A DNA stretch of 64,000 bases from Mobilitalea sibirica (lineage in GTDB: Bacteria > Bacillota > Clostridia > Lachnospirales > Lachnospiraceae): the NCBI RefSeq assembly GCF_015999265.1, contig NZ_JAEAGR010000006.1:124001-188000 (forward strand), in the 5' to 3' direction. Each line of letters begins with the position of its first letter. Position 1 is the first letter of the stretch. A program made the position numbers and the translations under genes. This document shows positions 45,438-54,513 of this stretch, in pieces. The notes beneath the pieces are model-generated. The model ran no database searches. It saw only the letters and a list, made by a program, of their open reading frames with translations, and had not been told where the DNA came from.

Positions 45438-47351
45438 ATGTCTGAAACTGTATTAGAAAAATTAGAAGGCCGTGTCAGTTATCATGATTCAGTAGAAGAA
45501 ATGCTGAAGAGGATAAGGGATGACGGTCTTTCCAGTGTATTTTCAAGATGGGATGAACAGGAGAAAATCAGGTGTAAGTATTGTCTTCAAGGACTTAGCT
45601 GCCAATTATGTACCATGGGACCCTGTAGGATTAGTGAAAGAGCCGGGGCAGAAAAAGGAGTATGCGGAATTGGCCCGGATGCCATGGCGATGCGAAATTT
45701 ACTTATGAGAAATATCATGGGCGCCGCAACCTATGGACACCATGCCTTTGAGGCCTTCCGTACGTTAAAAGCAACGGGTGAGGGAAAGACCTCATTTAAA
45801 ATAACGGACGTAGATAAACTAAAATGGATGTGCGAGAAAACAGGCATTGATACGAATCAGGATATTAATCAAATGGCTATCAGTCTGGCGGAACTTTTAG
45901 ATAGTGAACTAAAGATTAATCCCGATCAAAAAAGTGTAATGATGGAGGCCTTTGCTCCGAAAAAAAGAAAGCCGGTATGGAAGGACTTAAATCTCTACCC
46001 TTCCGGAATCCAGCATGAAGTAGAGAACTGCATCGCCAGTTGTCTGACTAATGTGGATGGGGATTATGTATCCTTAGCCAAGAAAGCACTAAGATTAGGT
46101 GTTTCCACAATTTATACGGCACAGATCGGACTAGAGATGACTCAAGATATCTTGTTTGGAACGCCCATGCCCCATGAAGTGGATGTGGATATGGGTATTA
46201 TGGATCCGGATTATGTTAACATTGCTTTTAACGGTCACCAGCCCTGGATTGGGGTTGCTACCCTGCAGAAAGCGAAAAAACCGGAATACCAAGAGATGGC
46301 GAAAAAAGCAGGAGCAAAGGGAATTCATATTGTAGGATCTATCGAAACCGGTCAGGAGCTGCTGCAACGGTTTGAAGTGGATGACGTCTTTGTAGGACTT
46401 ATGGGTAACTGGCTTGCTATTGAACCTTTCCTGGCAACAGGAACCGTTGATGCTTTGGTGATGGAGGAGAATTGTTCACCGCCGGCCATAGATCAATATG
46501 CCGAAAAATATCAAGTGGCTCTGGTTAGTGTCAGCACAATTATCGGAGTTCCGGGTACTGAACATGAGATGCCTTATTATCCGGAAAAAGCGGATGAGAT
46601 GGCAGATAATTGTATTCATATAGCAATTGAAAACTTTAAAAAGAGACATGGAAAGATTAAACCGATGGTACCGAAGAAAGTACAGAAAGCCATTGCAGGT
46701 TTTTCTACGGAAGCGGTATTAAAAGCAATTAATAATGATTTAAATACTTTAGTTGACGTTATTGCCAATGGGCAGATTAAGGGTGTGGTTGCTCTTGCTA
46801 ACTGCTCCACCCTTAGAAACGGTCCCCATGATTGGAATACCGTTAATCTTACAAAACAGCTGATTAAGAGGGATATCCTGGTTGTTGCCGGCGGCTGTGG
46901 AAATCATGGGCTTGAAGTAGCAGGTATGTGTAATTTAGATGCGATTGATGAGGCAGGAGATGGATTAAAAGGAGTTTGTAAAGCGCTTGGGATACCACCG
47001 GTACTAAGCTTTGGAACCTGTACCGATACCGGCAGGATATCTATGTTGGTTACGGCTTTAGCAGATCATCTGGATGTGGATATTCCGGATCTTCCAATAG
47101 CTGTTACAGCACCGGAATGGATGGAGCAAAAAGCTACCATAGACGGTATTTTCGCTTTAGCATATGGAGCTTATACTCATCTGTCACCGACACCGTTCAT
47201 CACCGGAGCTCCCGATTTGGTAAAACTGGTTACGGAGGATGTGGAAGGAATCACCGGCGGAAAGATTGCTCTGGGAGATGACCCGATCGAGGTAGCCAAA
47301 GGAATAGAAGAGCATATCATAAAGAAACGGAAAAAGCTTGGGTTAAAATAG
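45438..47351 (+). CDS. cooS: anaerobic Ni-Fe carbon monoxide dehydrogenase, catalytic subunit
   Basis: A 637-residue CooS that interconverts CO and CO2. The N-terminal Cys set is C46-x2-C49-x5-C55-x2-C58-x4-C63-x12-C76: the last four fit the B-cluster, and the CX2C (46/49) fits a D-cluster of the [2Fe-2S] type. C-cluster residues appear in FNGHQPWIG (His), MEENCSPPAIDQ, ALANCSTLRNG, GGCGNHGLEVAG and SFGTCTDTGR. No cooC, cooF, acsB or hydrogenase genes are next to it, so it is a lone CODH, and electron delivery must come from elsewhere; the Rnf-like fusion upstream is one candidate. SD is GGAGGGTTATT. Nickel insertion would need a distant maturase. Confidence 0.96.
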   Translation: MSETVLEKLEGRVSYHDSVEEMLKRIRDDGLSSVFSRWDEQEKIRCKYCLQGLSCQLCTMGPCRISERAGAEKGVCGIGPDAMAMRNLLMRNIMGAATYGHHAFEAFRTLKATGEGKTSFKITDVDKLKWMCEKTGIDTNQDINQMAISLAELLDSELKINPDQKSVMMEAFAPKKRKPVWKDLNLYPSGIQHEVENCIASCLTNVDGDYVSLAKKALRLGVSTIYTAQIGLEMTQDILFGTPMPHEVDVDMGIMDPDYVNIAFNGHQPWIGVATLQKAKKPEYQEMAKKAGAKGIHIVGSIETGQELLQRFEVDDVFVGLMGNWLAIEPFLATGTVDALVMEENCSPPAIDQYAEKYQVALVSVSTIIGVPGTEHEMPYYPEKADEMADNCIHIAIENFKKRHGKIKPMVPKKVQKAIAGFSTEAVLKAINNDLNTLVDVIANGQIKGVVALANCSTLRNGPHDWNTVNLTKQLIKRDILVVAGGCGNHGLEVAGMCNLDAIDEAGDGLKGVCKALGIPPVLSFGTCTDTGRISMLVTALADHLDVDIPDLPIAVTAPEWMEQKATIDGIFALAYGAYTHLSPTPFITGAPDLVKLVTEDVEGITGGKIALGDDPIEVAKGIEEHIIKKRKKLGLK

Positions 47352-47361
47352 GGAAAGCATT

Positions 47362-47412
47362 ACGCCAAATATATGTTAATGTAAAACTATAATAAGCATA
47401 TATTTGGCGTGT
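47362..47412 (+). terminator. hairpin after cooS
   Basis: ACGCCAAATATATG (47362-47375) pairs with CATATATTTGGCGT (47397-47410). The stem is 14 bp and perfect but only GTTCT follows, so it is a weak terminator or a processing site. Confidence 0.6.
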
Positions 47413-47515
47413 TCTAAGAAAATGATAAGGAACAACCTAGATGTCAGGAGAATTTGATGAGAGAACGCAGAGTAAAAGAGCCAATTGTGAGCATTACAGA
47501 TTTCGGAGGAATAAT

Positions 47516-48370
47516 ATGTTTAGAATCGGTTGTCACCTTTCCGTATCAAAGGGATACGAAGCAATGGGAAAAGAAGCAATCAAAATAGGAGCCAATACCT
47601 TTCAGTTCTTTACCCGAAATCCCAGAGGAAGTAAAGCAAAGGCATTAAACTTAGAGGATATAAAAAAATATCTGGAGCTGGCAGAAAGTCATGGGATTAC
47701 TAAGATAATTGCTCATGCGCCTTATACATTAAATCCCTGCTCTGCCGATGAACGTACAAGAGAATTTGCTTTGGAGGTAATGGAGGATGATTTAAGGCGT
47801 TTGGAGTATCTACCGAATACACTTTATAATTTTCATCCGGGTAGTCATGTAAATCAAGGGGTAGAGATTGGGATTGAGTATATTATCAAAGCTTTGAATC
47901 ATATTATGAAGCCGGAACAAAGTACAATTGTATTACTGGAAACAATGGCTGGTAAAGGTACGGAAATCGGAAGAAGCTTTGAAGAGCTAAAGCAAATACT
48001 GGACGGGGTTATGTTGCCTGATAAGATGGGAGTATGTCTTGATACCTGTCATGTCTATGATGCAGGCTATGATATTGTCAATCATCTGGACAATGTGTTG
48101 GAGGAGTTTGACAGGGTGATTGGATTAGATAAACTGTATGCTATTCATTTAAACGATAGTATGAATGGAATGGGTAGTGGGAAAGACCGTCATGAGAAAC
48201 TAGGTGAAGGATCAATAGGATTGGAGGCCTTTACGCGAATGATCAATCATCCGAAGCTTAAGGATCTTCTGTTTTGTTTGGAAACACCGAACGATTTGGA
48301 GGGTTATGAGAAAGAAATTAAGCTTTTGAAGGATTTGTATAACGCCAGAGATTGGAAAGATCCAATATAG
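47516..48370 (+). CDS. nfo: endonuclease IV (AP endonuclease)
   Basis: A 284-residue TIM-barrel nuclease for base excision repair, cutting 5' of abasic sites with a trinuclear Zn site. Motifs are [13 protein letters not shown] at the start, [77 protein letters not shown]-type and [11 protein letters not shown]. These include the expected His, Glu, and Asp zinc ligands. ATG 47516 follows CGGAGGAATAAT; the upstream extension of the frame lacks support. Length is standard. It converges with splB. Confidence 0.96.
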   Translation: MFRIGCHLSVSKGYEAMGKEAIKIGANTFQFFTRNPRGSKAKALNLEDIKKYLELAESHGITKIIAHAPYTLNPCSADERTREFALEVMEDDLRRLEYLPNTLYNFHPGSHVNQGVEIGIEYIIKALNHIMKPEQSTIVLLETMAGKGTEIGRSFEELKQILDGVMLPDKMGVCLDTCHVYDAGYDIVNHLDNVLEEFDRVIGLDKLYAIHLNDSMNGMGSGKDRHEKLGEGSIGLEAFTRMINHPKLKDLLFCLETPNDLEGYEKEIKLLKDLYNARDWKDPI

Positions 48371-48443
48371 TATAGTGAGAGTGACCCTTTTGTACACAAA
48401 AAAATAGGAATAAACACACAGAATAAAAAATAGGAATAGAGAC

Positions 48444-48488
48444 TATTGCAAAATGAATATGAGAAGTCATTCATTTAGCAATAACCCC
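48444..48488. terminator. bidirectional hairpin terminator
   Basis: TATTGCAAAATGAAT pairs with ATTCATTTAGCAATA (48470-48484), between convergent nfo and splB. Arm sequence TTGCAAAAT resembles the hairpin at 22502. Confidence 0.65.
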
Positions 48489-48489
48489 T

Positions 48490-49512
48490 TTATATGATAT
48501 ACTTAATGACTTTATCATCAAATATTTCATCAATATTTGATTTGAAAAAATCTACCATATCTGCTAAGTCCTGTTTGGTATAGACGTATTTACCATACCC
48601 GAATTGTCCATATTTATACGTTCTGTCTTCATCTGTCATAGGTAATGTATTCTCAGGAAAAACCTCAGTTATAATGTTTTTTGCCCGGGTTGTGTACCTG
48701 TGGGATATCACTTCAAAGGTAATGGGGTGCATTCGTTTTTTTGGTAAAGAAGTCTTTAGTAGATCCAATAACTCTAAGTAATCTTTTTGCCACTCTTTAT
48801 AAAGAAATACAGGAGCTATGATATATCCAACCGGGTAACCGGCTTCTATGACCTTTTTACTGGCTTCAATCCTTCTCTCCATAGAAGGGGTCCGCATCTC
48901 ATATTCCCTAATTACCTTATTGGTATTCAGGGTGAACCTTATTTCTGAACGATTCTTATGATTGATATCAAGTAAGGTATCAACATCCGTATATTTTGTT
49001 ACAAAACGAAATCGTCCCTTTTCATTTTCCCCAAAAAACTCTATCATGTGCTTTAAGGCGTTGGAATAGGGTTCAATCGGAACAGGATCTGAAGTGGCGG
49101 AGCCTTCAAATATAGTTTCTTCGGGAATTCTTTCATTGATATATTTTTGCACTTGATCTAGAATAGCATCAACATTCACGTTAATCCGCATGTAGGGCTT
49201 ATCACCAAGATTGGTATTCAGATAACAATATTGGCAGTGACCGATACAGCCAGACATTAGTGGCAATTGATAATGAGCCGAAGGCTTACAGGATTGAAAT
49301 TTCATTCCTTTCTTTATACCAACTACAAGCGTGTTTTTTCCTTCTCGATATAAGTCATACAGTTTATCACCGGGAATATGCTCTTTTATTTTATTATTGT
49401 AAAGATTTATAATCTCTACATTTTGATTGTCTTTGAAATAATGATATATGTTGTGGCCAATTTCATAGCTGAGTGTATCCTTCTCAAATAAAATTCTTCG
49501 TGGTATAAACAT
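48490..49512 (-). CDS. splB: spore photoproduct lyase with Ala at the usual catalytic Cys
   Basis: A 340-residue radical-SAM enzyme that reverses the thymine dimer 'spore photoproduct' at germination. The [4Fe-4S] motif is CIGHCQYCYLN (Cys89, Cys93, Cys96; Tyr95 and Tyr97 flank the last Cys). The family's later block is present as IFEGSATSDPVPIE. In Bacillus-type enzymes this site reads EAACTSD with the hydrogen-donor Cys; here it is Ala139, 43 residues after Cys96, as in the template. CKPSAHYQ with Cys75 is intact. The start at 49512 follows TTGGAGGTATT; the frame extends 50 codons upstream without support. Clostridial enzymes are reported to differ here, so activity is still plausible. Confidence 0.92.
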   Translation of the reverse strand: MFIPRRILFEKDTLSYEIGHNIYHYFKDNQNVEIINLYNNKIKEHIPGDKLYDLYREGKNTLVVGIKKGMKFQSCKPSAHYQLPLMSGCIGHCQYCYLNTNLGDKPYMRINVNVDAILDQVQKYINERIPEETIFEGSATSDPVPIEPYSNALKHMIEFFGENEKGRFRFVTKYTDVDTLLDINHKNRSEIRFTLNTNKVIREYEMRTPSMERRIEASKKVIEAGYPVGYIIAPVFLYKEWQKDYLELLDLLKTSLPKKRMHPITFEVISHRYTTRAKNIITEVFPENTLPMTDEDRTYKYGQFGYGKYVYTKQDLADMVDFFKSNIDEIFDDKVIKYII

Positions 49513-49855
49513 AATACCTCCAATCTGACCATCTGATACGTCTGATACTAGTTTATTATTTGACATATCCGTTTCATTATTCATTGATAAAATAAACGAG
49601 TAAAGAATAGGTGTGGTTTTTAAACTAAGAAACGAAATGAATATAATTAAGAAGTATGCCAATTTGAATTTGACCGAAATTTGGGTGTGAATTTGGTATA
49701 ATATTACAGAAACGTATTGTTATTGTCTTATAACAATGATAAAATTAAAAAAGACTTGCATGGGCAAAAAACAGTAAAGGGAGATAGAGCAAGGCACATT
49801 CTTAAATGATACGATAATTTCCTTGCATACATTATGAACGAAGGAGGATATAATT

Positions 49856-50218
49856 ATGAAGTTTTGCTGGTGTACGATTACGGTAAATAATTTGGAGGAG
49901 TCCATCATTTTTTACAGGGACGTGGTGGGTCTAAAAGAGAGAAGAAGGCTTCAGACAGTTCCCGGAGTAGAAATTGTATTTTTGGGAAACGGAGAAACCC
50001 AGGTTGAGCTTCTCTGTAATAAGAACATTAAAAAAACAAACATTGGAGCAGACATATCCTTAGGCTTTCAGGTGGATTCTTTGGAAGATAAGATGGCGGA
50101 ACTAAAATCAAAAGGAATTGGTATACAAAGCGGAATTATTCAGCCTAATCCTGCAGTAAAATTCTTCTATGTATTGGATCCCAACGGACTTAAAATTCAG
50201 TTTGTGGAAATGCAATAA
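49856..50218 (+). CDS. VOC-family (glyoxalase-like) protein
   Basis: A 120-residue protein made of one vicinal-oxygen-chelate double-beta-alpha unit: CTITVNNLEESIIFYRDVVGLKE, FLGNGETQVELLC, SLGFQVDSLEDKMAELKSKG, and the end FFYVLDPNGLKIQFVEM. The terminal Glu and a possible N-terminal site could bind metal; the exact reaction (glyoxalase I, resistance or dioxygenase-type) cannot be told. It is 63 bases before the ASCH gene on the same strand; SD is GAAGGAGGATATAATT. Confidence 0.88.
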   Translation: MKFCWCTITVNNLEESIIFYRDVVGLKERRRLQTVPGVEIVFLGNGETQVELLCNKNIKKTNIGADISLGFQVDSLEDKMAELKSKGIGIQSGIIQPNPAVKFFYVLDPNGLKIQFVEMQ

Positions 50219-50281
50219 AGCGAATGAGAACTAGAACTACGAATCATGAATTTTGACATTCTACTAATTAAGGAGTAAAAT

Positions 50282-50755
50282 ATGAAAAATGCAAGTGTAG
50301 AAGCCATGTGGAAGGAGTATGTATCCTCTCAAGGTGAAACAATATTAAGTACAGACAAACATTATACATCATGGCATTTTTGTGATAATGAAGAGGACGC
50401 GAATGCATTGGCTGAATTGGTGCTAGAAGGAGTAAAAAGGGCAACAGCATCCCTTTATCTATCCTATGAATATGAAAACGAAGAATTACCTAAGGTGGGT
50501 GATTACTGTATTATTACTGACTGGTCCGGTATAGCCCGTTGCATCATCGAAGTAGTCAAAATTGATGTAGTCCCTTATTGTAAAGTTACAAAAGAATTTG
50601 CAGCTACGGAAGGGGAAGGCGACAAATCTCTGGAATACTGGAGAAAGGTCCATTGGGATTATTTTAGTAGAGAAATGGAAAGCATGGGGAAAGAAGCGGA
50701 TCAGGATATGTTGGTTGTCTGTGAAGAGTTTCAAGTGGTTTATCCAAAACATTGA
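50282..50755 (+). CDS. ASCH-domain protein
   Basis: A 157-residue ASCH (PUA-like) protein. Features are the Trp-rich start KEYVSSQGE, YTSWHFCDNEEDANALAELVLEGVKRATASL and GDYCIITDWSGIARCIIEVVKIDVVPY, then EYWRKVHWDYFSREM. ASCH proteins bind RNA and some (YqfB) hydrolyse N4-acetylcytidine; this one is longer and of the group with a C-terminal helical part. It may be co-transcribed with the VOC gene. Function beyond this is not clear. Confidence 0.85.
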   Translation: MKNASVEAMWKEYVSSQGETILSTDKHYTSWHFCDNEEDANALAELVLEGVKRATASLYLSYEYENEELPKVGDYCIITDWSGIARCIIEVVKIDVVPYCKVTKEFAATEGEGDKSLEYWRKVHWDYFSREMESMGKEADQDMLVVCEEFQVVYPKH

Positions 50756-50801
50756 CCTTGTCAAATAGGTAAATAATTATATTATATAATTAGGTGAAAG
50801 C

Positions 50802-50894
50802 AAGGGGTTGTTTCAAAATAGTTATACGGGAGAAAATGATTTTACCTGTGAGGTAAATTATATTCCCATTGCTTATTTTGAAACAGCCCCTTGT
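50802..50894. repeat. hairpin repeat element, copy 2 (terminator)
   Basis: AAGGGGTTGTTTCAAAATA pairs with TATTTTGAAACAGCCCCTT, with inner arms around ATTTTACC and GGTAAATT and ATATTCCC. It shares this plan and much sequence with the element at 13783-13885. It lies between the ASCH gene and a convergent lipoprotein gene, ending both transcripts. Confidence 0.8.
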
Positions 50895-50927
50895 TTATAT
50901 TAGTTTATAAAAATGTTCTGATTTTAT

Positions 50928-51944
50928 CTATTTTGCAACTGCGCCTGCTTTTTCAACTACAGTTAAAAAGTCTGCGATACCAATGGTAACTGAGCTTACC
51001 AAATCTTTATCTGTAGGAACATCCTCTTCATCAAGGGCAATACCGGTAACTTCAGTAACGGTTTTACCTTTAATATAATCCGCGAATGCTTTTGCCTGTT
51101 CATACCACTCTTTACCGATACCTGAGTTGCCTTTCATATTATAAGCATCCCCTAGTTCAAGCTTAGTCTTGAATTCACCTGCAATGTCAGAGGTGATCTT
51201 ACCGTCTGCGGAGAATTTGATGTTAGCCTGAGAAGCATCAATGATGCTGCTGGTAATTTTACCGTCCTTATCCAGGGTTATAACGCCATAATGCGTATAT
51301 GCCTGAGCGGTACCGTCTCCTTCAGCGCTGGCATTTTTGGATTTACCAAGATTAGAAACCAGACCTAAGCCGAGTTTATCATTGGCGGAAGCACCAAGTT
51401 CTTCAGCGTTTGCTACTGCTTTTTCTACTGCATCAATGATTTCTCCAATACTCATTGTTACAGAGCTTGTTAAATCTGCCTCGGTAGGATGACCTTCTTC
51501 ATCTAAAGCAATACCTTTTAAATCTTCAACTGTTTTGCCGGTTACATACTCGGCAAGGGCAGCTGCCTGCTCGTTCCATTCCTTACCAATTCCGGAGGCT
51601 TTCTTCATACCATAAGCATCACCAAGCTCTTCTTTTGATACGAATACAGTAGCCATATCTGTAGTAATCTCGCCGGCTATGGAAAAATTAATCTTTGGCT
51701 GTATTACATCAATCGCACATTTCTTAATAACACCTTTACTGTCAACAAGAACGGCTACAGCAGTTGAATTAGCCTGAGCCAAACCGTCTGCCTCCCCGGC
51801 ATCCTTTGATTTACTTGCTTCTGTTATCACAGCAAGACCTGTTTTAACAGCAGTATTGTTTGAACCGGTTTCTTTAGAGCCACACGCGGTTAATAAAGTC
51901 ATAATCAGTGTCGAACATAATATTACGGATAATACTTTTTTCAT
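50928..51944 (-). CDS. lipoprotein with two FMN-bind-like repeats
   Basis: A 338-residue lipoprotein (lipobox LLTACG, Cys ~21). Two homologous repeats of about 145 residues follow (~37-190, ~195-336). Each has VDSKGVIKKC or LDKDGKITSS, a FSIAGEITTDMA or FSADGKITSDIA strand, GDAYGMKKASGIGKEWNEQ or GDAYNMKGNSGIGKEWYEQ, and ends EADLTSSVTMSIGEII or DKDLVSSVTIGIADFL. The end block resembles the FMN_bind motif D-x-x-[ST]-G-A-T with GA changed to SV but Thr kept. If flavinylated by ApbE, it would be a surface electron carrier; no apbE lies in this window. The start has GGGAGGACAATT upstream. Confidence 0.8.
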   Translation of the reverse strand: MKKVLSVILCSTLIMTLLTACGSKETGSNNTAVKTGLAVITEASKSKDAGEADGLAQANSTAVAVLVDSKGVIKKCAIDVIQPKINFSIAGEITTDMATVFVSKEELGDAYGMKKASGIGKEWNEQAAALAEYVTGKTVEDLKGIALDEEGHPTEADLTSSVTMSIGEIIDAVEKAVANAEELGASANDKLGLGLVSNLGKSKNASAEGDGTAQAYTHYGVITLDKDGKITSSIIDASQANIKFSADGKITSDIAGEFKTKLELGDAYNMKGNSGIGKEWYEQAKAFADYIKGKTVTEVTGIALDEEDVPTDKDLVSSVTIGIADFLTVVEKAGAVAK

Positions 51945-52255
51945 AATTGTCCTCCCTTTTGATAATGTTAATAATTTAACGTATTTAATGATACCATATT
52001 TTTGTTAAAACGTCAATCGGCATTTCGGTCTATAGTAAAATATAGTAAATTAAACATCCTATTATAATCCATAATAATACATATTGTGGTAAAAAATGAA
52101 TTGAATAAGATAAAAACATTGATAAATATGGTATATTTTGCTATAATATACCTGAAATTACATATATTAACCAACAAATAATATAAAAAGTAATAATTAA
52201 TAGAAATATCAGCGGAATACAACTAATATAATATGTAAGGGAGTTGGATGTGTAA

Positions 52256-52633
52256 TTGTATACTATATTCGATAAAAAAGCAAAAATAGTTTTACTTGTT
52301 GCCTCGTGCCTATTGTTATCAGCAGTGTGTTTCATTACTATATTTGGTATAATGGGTGCCAATCGTGATAATAAATTATCTATTTTTATTATTTTCTCGT
52401 CCCTATTTCTATTAATTCCTATGACATTGGGAATTCTCTATCTTCTACATAATTATATATTTAAACCAATAAAATCCTTACATATATATATAAAAGCATT
52501 TTTGGATGGAAATACAGCGGCAATGAAATACCAATCTCAAAAGCATCAGGATAAATCCGATACAAAGATGGTAGTACTTCATTTTAAAACAGAAGCACAG
52601 GCACTGGAATGGCTTCAGGAAATGGGAATATAA
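52256..52633 (+). CDS. small two-helix membrane protein
   Basis: A 125-residue protein with two hydrophobic helices (IVLLVASCLLLSAVCFITIFG and IFIIFSSLFLLIPMTLGILYLL), the second ending in a polar FKPIKSLHIYIKAFLDGNTAAMK segment as seen in the juxtamembrane part of sensor kinases or HAMP-like regions. The tail ends FKTEAQALEWLQEMGI. The start is TTG at 52256 with a poorly spaced AAGGGAG upstream, so it may begin elsewhere. The family is not recognised. Confidence 0.55.
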   Translation: MYTIFDKKAKIVLLVASCLLLSAVCFITIFGIMGANRDNKLSIFIIFSSLFLLIPMTLGILYLLHNYIFKPIKSLHIYIKAFLDGNTAAMKYQSQKHQDKSDTKMVVLHFKTEAQALEWLQEMGI

Positions 52634-52752
52634 AGTCATAAATTAAATGATTGTTATGTAAGAAGCATGATACTGAAAGGGTTTTTAAGAATTATAGGGT
52701 TACGAAAATCTATAGTATAATAGTCTGTAAGGAAGAGAAAATAAGTCTAGTC

Positions 52753-52795
52753 TGCGTCGTTATATTCGCTTTATTCTGCGAGATATAACGACGCA
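52753..52795 (+). terminator. hairpin after the small membrane protein
   Basis: TGCGTCGTTATAT (52753-52765) pairs perfectly with ATATAACGACGCA (52783-52795); only TTTGT follows. Confidence 0.6.
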
Positions 52796-52870
52796 TTTGT
52801 ATGAATATTCCAAATGGTTTTGTTTGACACCTTATCACGAATTGTGTTATGATTATGTAAATAAATATGT

Positions 52871-53039
52871 AAGGATAGAGGCGTACTTGACAAGAGTAGA
52901 TAAGAAATTGACTTTAAGAGAAGTCTACAATTTTTATTGAAAGGGGATAGTACCGAAGATTGAATTGCTCTTACAATTCATATCTGGTTACAAGGTGAAT
53001 AGCTTTGTAATTGTCACCTTTGGGTGGAGTGCTATCTTG
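52871..53039 (+). promoter_or_regulatory. lysine riboswitch (L-box)
   Basis: The sequence follows the lysC-type L-box in order: GATAGAGGCG at the 5' end, AAGAGTA, then AAAGGGGATAGTACCGAAG, later GGTGGAGTGCTATCTTG. GATAG (52874-52878) and CTATC (53032-53036) form the closing P1 helix. A terminator stem follows at 53064-53086. Lysine should favour termination and lower expression of the FAD-oxidoreductase/transporter operon. Confidence 0.93.
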
Positions 53040-53063
53040 TTTGATTCATATATCGTGAAGCAG

Positions 53064-53093
53064 GCAATTGGCGCAATGTCAGTTGCTTTTTTT
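53064..53093 (+). terminator. riboswitch terminator
   Basis: GCAATTG (53064-53070) pairs with CAGTTGC (53080-53086) with one G-U, followed by seven T. It is the expression platform of the lysine riboswitch, 23 bases before the start codon at 53116. Confidence 0.75.
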
Positions 53094-53115
53094 ATGTTTT
53101 AAGGAGGCATTACAC

Positions 53116-54393
53116 ATGACAAAAATTATAGTTATCGGTGGAGGATGGGCCGGTTGCTCGGCAGCAGTGAGTGCTGCAAAGGCAGGGGCTAAGGTTACAC
53201 TATTAGAAAGAACAGATATGCTGCTAGGTACAGGGCTGGTCGGCGGAATCATGAGAAATAACGGCAGATTCACAGCAACAGAGGAGATGATTGCTATGGG
53301 TGGCGGAGATCTCTTTCATATCTGCGATAATACAGCGAGGCATACGAATATAGAATTTCCCGGACATAAGCATGCAACACTTTATGACATAGCACAAACT
53401 CCGGTAGAGGTAACCAAACATCTGAAGGATATAGGTGTAGAAATCGTATTAGAGTCTAGAGTTACGAAAGTAACCATGGATGGTAAGAATATAATTGCAG
53501 TTAAGGATCAACAGGACAGAGAGTATTATGGGGATGCATTTATAGATACAACCGGAACTGCAGGGCCTATGAATAACTGTATTAAATATGGTAACGGATG
53601 TGCAATGTGTATTTTAAGATGTCCAAGTTATGGTGGAAGAGTTAGCGTAACGGGACTGGCTGGGATAGAGGAGATAGTAGGAAAGAAAACAGATGGTAGT
53701 GTTGGCGCCATGAGTGGTTCTTGTAAACTATACAAAGAATCCCTATCCCTGGAGATACAGGATGAAATGAATTCCAATGGGGTTGCGGTTATCCCGGTAC
53801 CGAAAGAGCTGATAGAAGATCATTTGGATGTAAAGGCTTGTCAACAGTATGCTATGGACGCATTTAAGGATAATATTATTCTTTTGGATACCGGACATGC
53901 GAAACTTATGACACCTTATTATGATTTAAACAGACTTAGAATGATTCCCGGATTTGAGAATGCCCGCTATGAAGATCCCTATTCCGGAGGAAAAGGAAAT
54001 TCCATGCGCTTCTTTGCTATGGCACCCAGGGATAATTATCTTAAGGTAGAGGGAGCAAATAATCTGTTTTGTGCAGGGGAAAAAGCCGGACTGTTAGTAG
54101 GACATACGGAAGCTATTGTAACCGGTGTGCTGGCAGGACATAACAGTGTAAGATATGCCCTTGGACTAGAACTGCTTGAATTGCCAAATCAGTTGGCTAT
54201 CGGTGATGCTATATCCTATATAAGAGAAGCGATGCATACGGAGGAAGGTATGGGATTGAAATATACCTTCTCAGGTTCGATTTATTATGAGAGAATGAAA
54301 AAACTGAAACTGTATACAGAGAATATCGATGAAATTAGGGATAAGGTAGATGAACTTGGCTTAACAGAAATTTTCAATCAAAAGCTCTGTTAA
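53116..54393 (+). CDS. FAD-dependent oxidoreductase under lysine riboswitch
   Basis: A 425-residue FAD protein of the FAD_oxidored (GidA/TrmFO-like) type. The N-terminal dinucleotide fold is KIIVIGGGWAGCSAAVSAAKAGAKVTLLER-like (GxGxxG). A later block, DTTGTAGPMNNCIKYGNGCAMCILRCPSYGG, carries three closely spaced Cys (CxxCxxxC), and the C-terminal FAD-binding segment is LFCAGEKAGLLVGHTEAIVTG. A substrate is not given by the sequence. The lysine riboswitch just upstream suggests a role in lysine uptake, oxidation or synthesis; none of the usual lysine genes is adjacent. ATG 53116 follows TTAAGGAGGCATTACAC. The transporter gene follows. Confidence 0.88.
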   Translation: MTKIIVIGGGWAGCSAAVSAAKAGAKVTLLERTDMLLGTGLVGGIMRNNGRFTATEEMIAMGGGDLFHICDNTARHTNIEFPGHKHATLYDIAQTPVEVTKHLKDIGVEIVLESRVTKVTMDGKNIIAVKDQQDREYYGDAFIDTTGTAGPMNNCIKYGNGCAMCILRCPSYGGRVSVTGLAGIEEIVGKKTDGSVGAMSGSCKLYKESLSLEIQDEMNSNGVAVIPVPKELIEDHLDVKACQQYAMDAFKDNIILLDTGHAKLMTPYYDLNRLRMIPGFENARYEDPYSGGKGNSMRFFAMAPRDNYLKVEGANNLFCAGEKAGLLVGHTEAIVTGVLAGHNSVRYALGLELLELPNQLAIGDAISYIREAMHTEEGMGLKYTFSGSIYYERMKKLKLYTENIDEIRDKVDELGLTEIFNQKLC

Positions 54394-54513
54394 TCCTTAA
54401 TAAAGTTTTATAAGTAAATAAAATGAATTCCCGATGTATTCTATGTAATCATTGGTGAAGACATTGATATTACTTCAAAGAATATTTAAAATACATAAGA
54501 GGAGGTATTTTTT

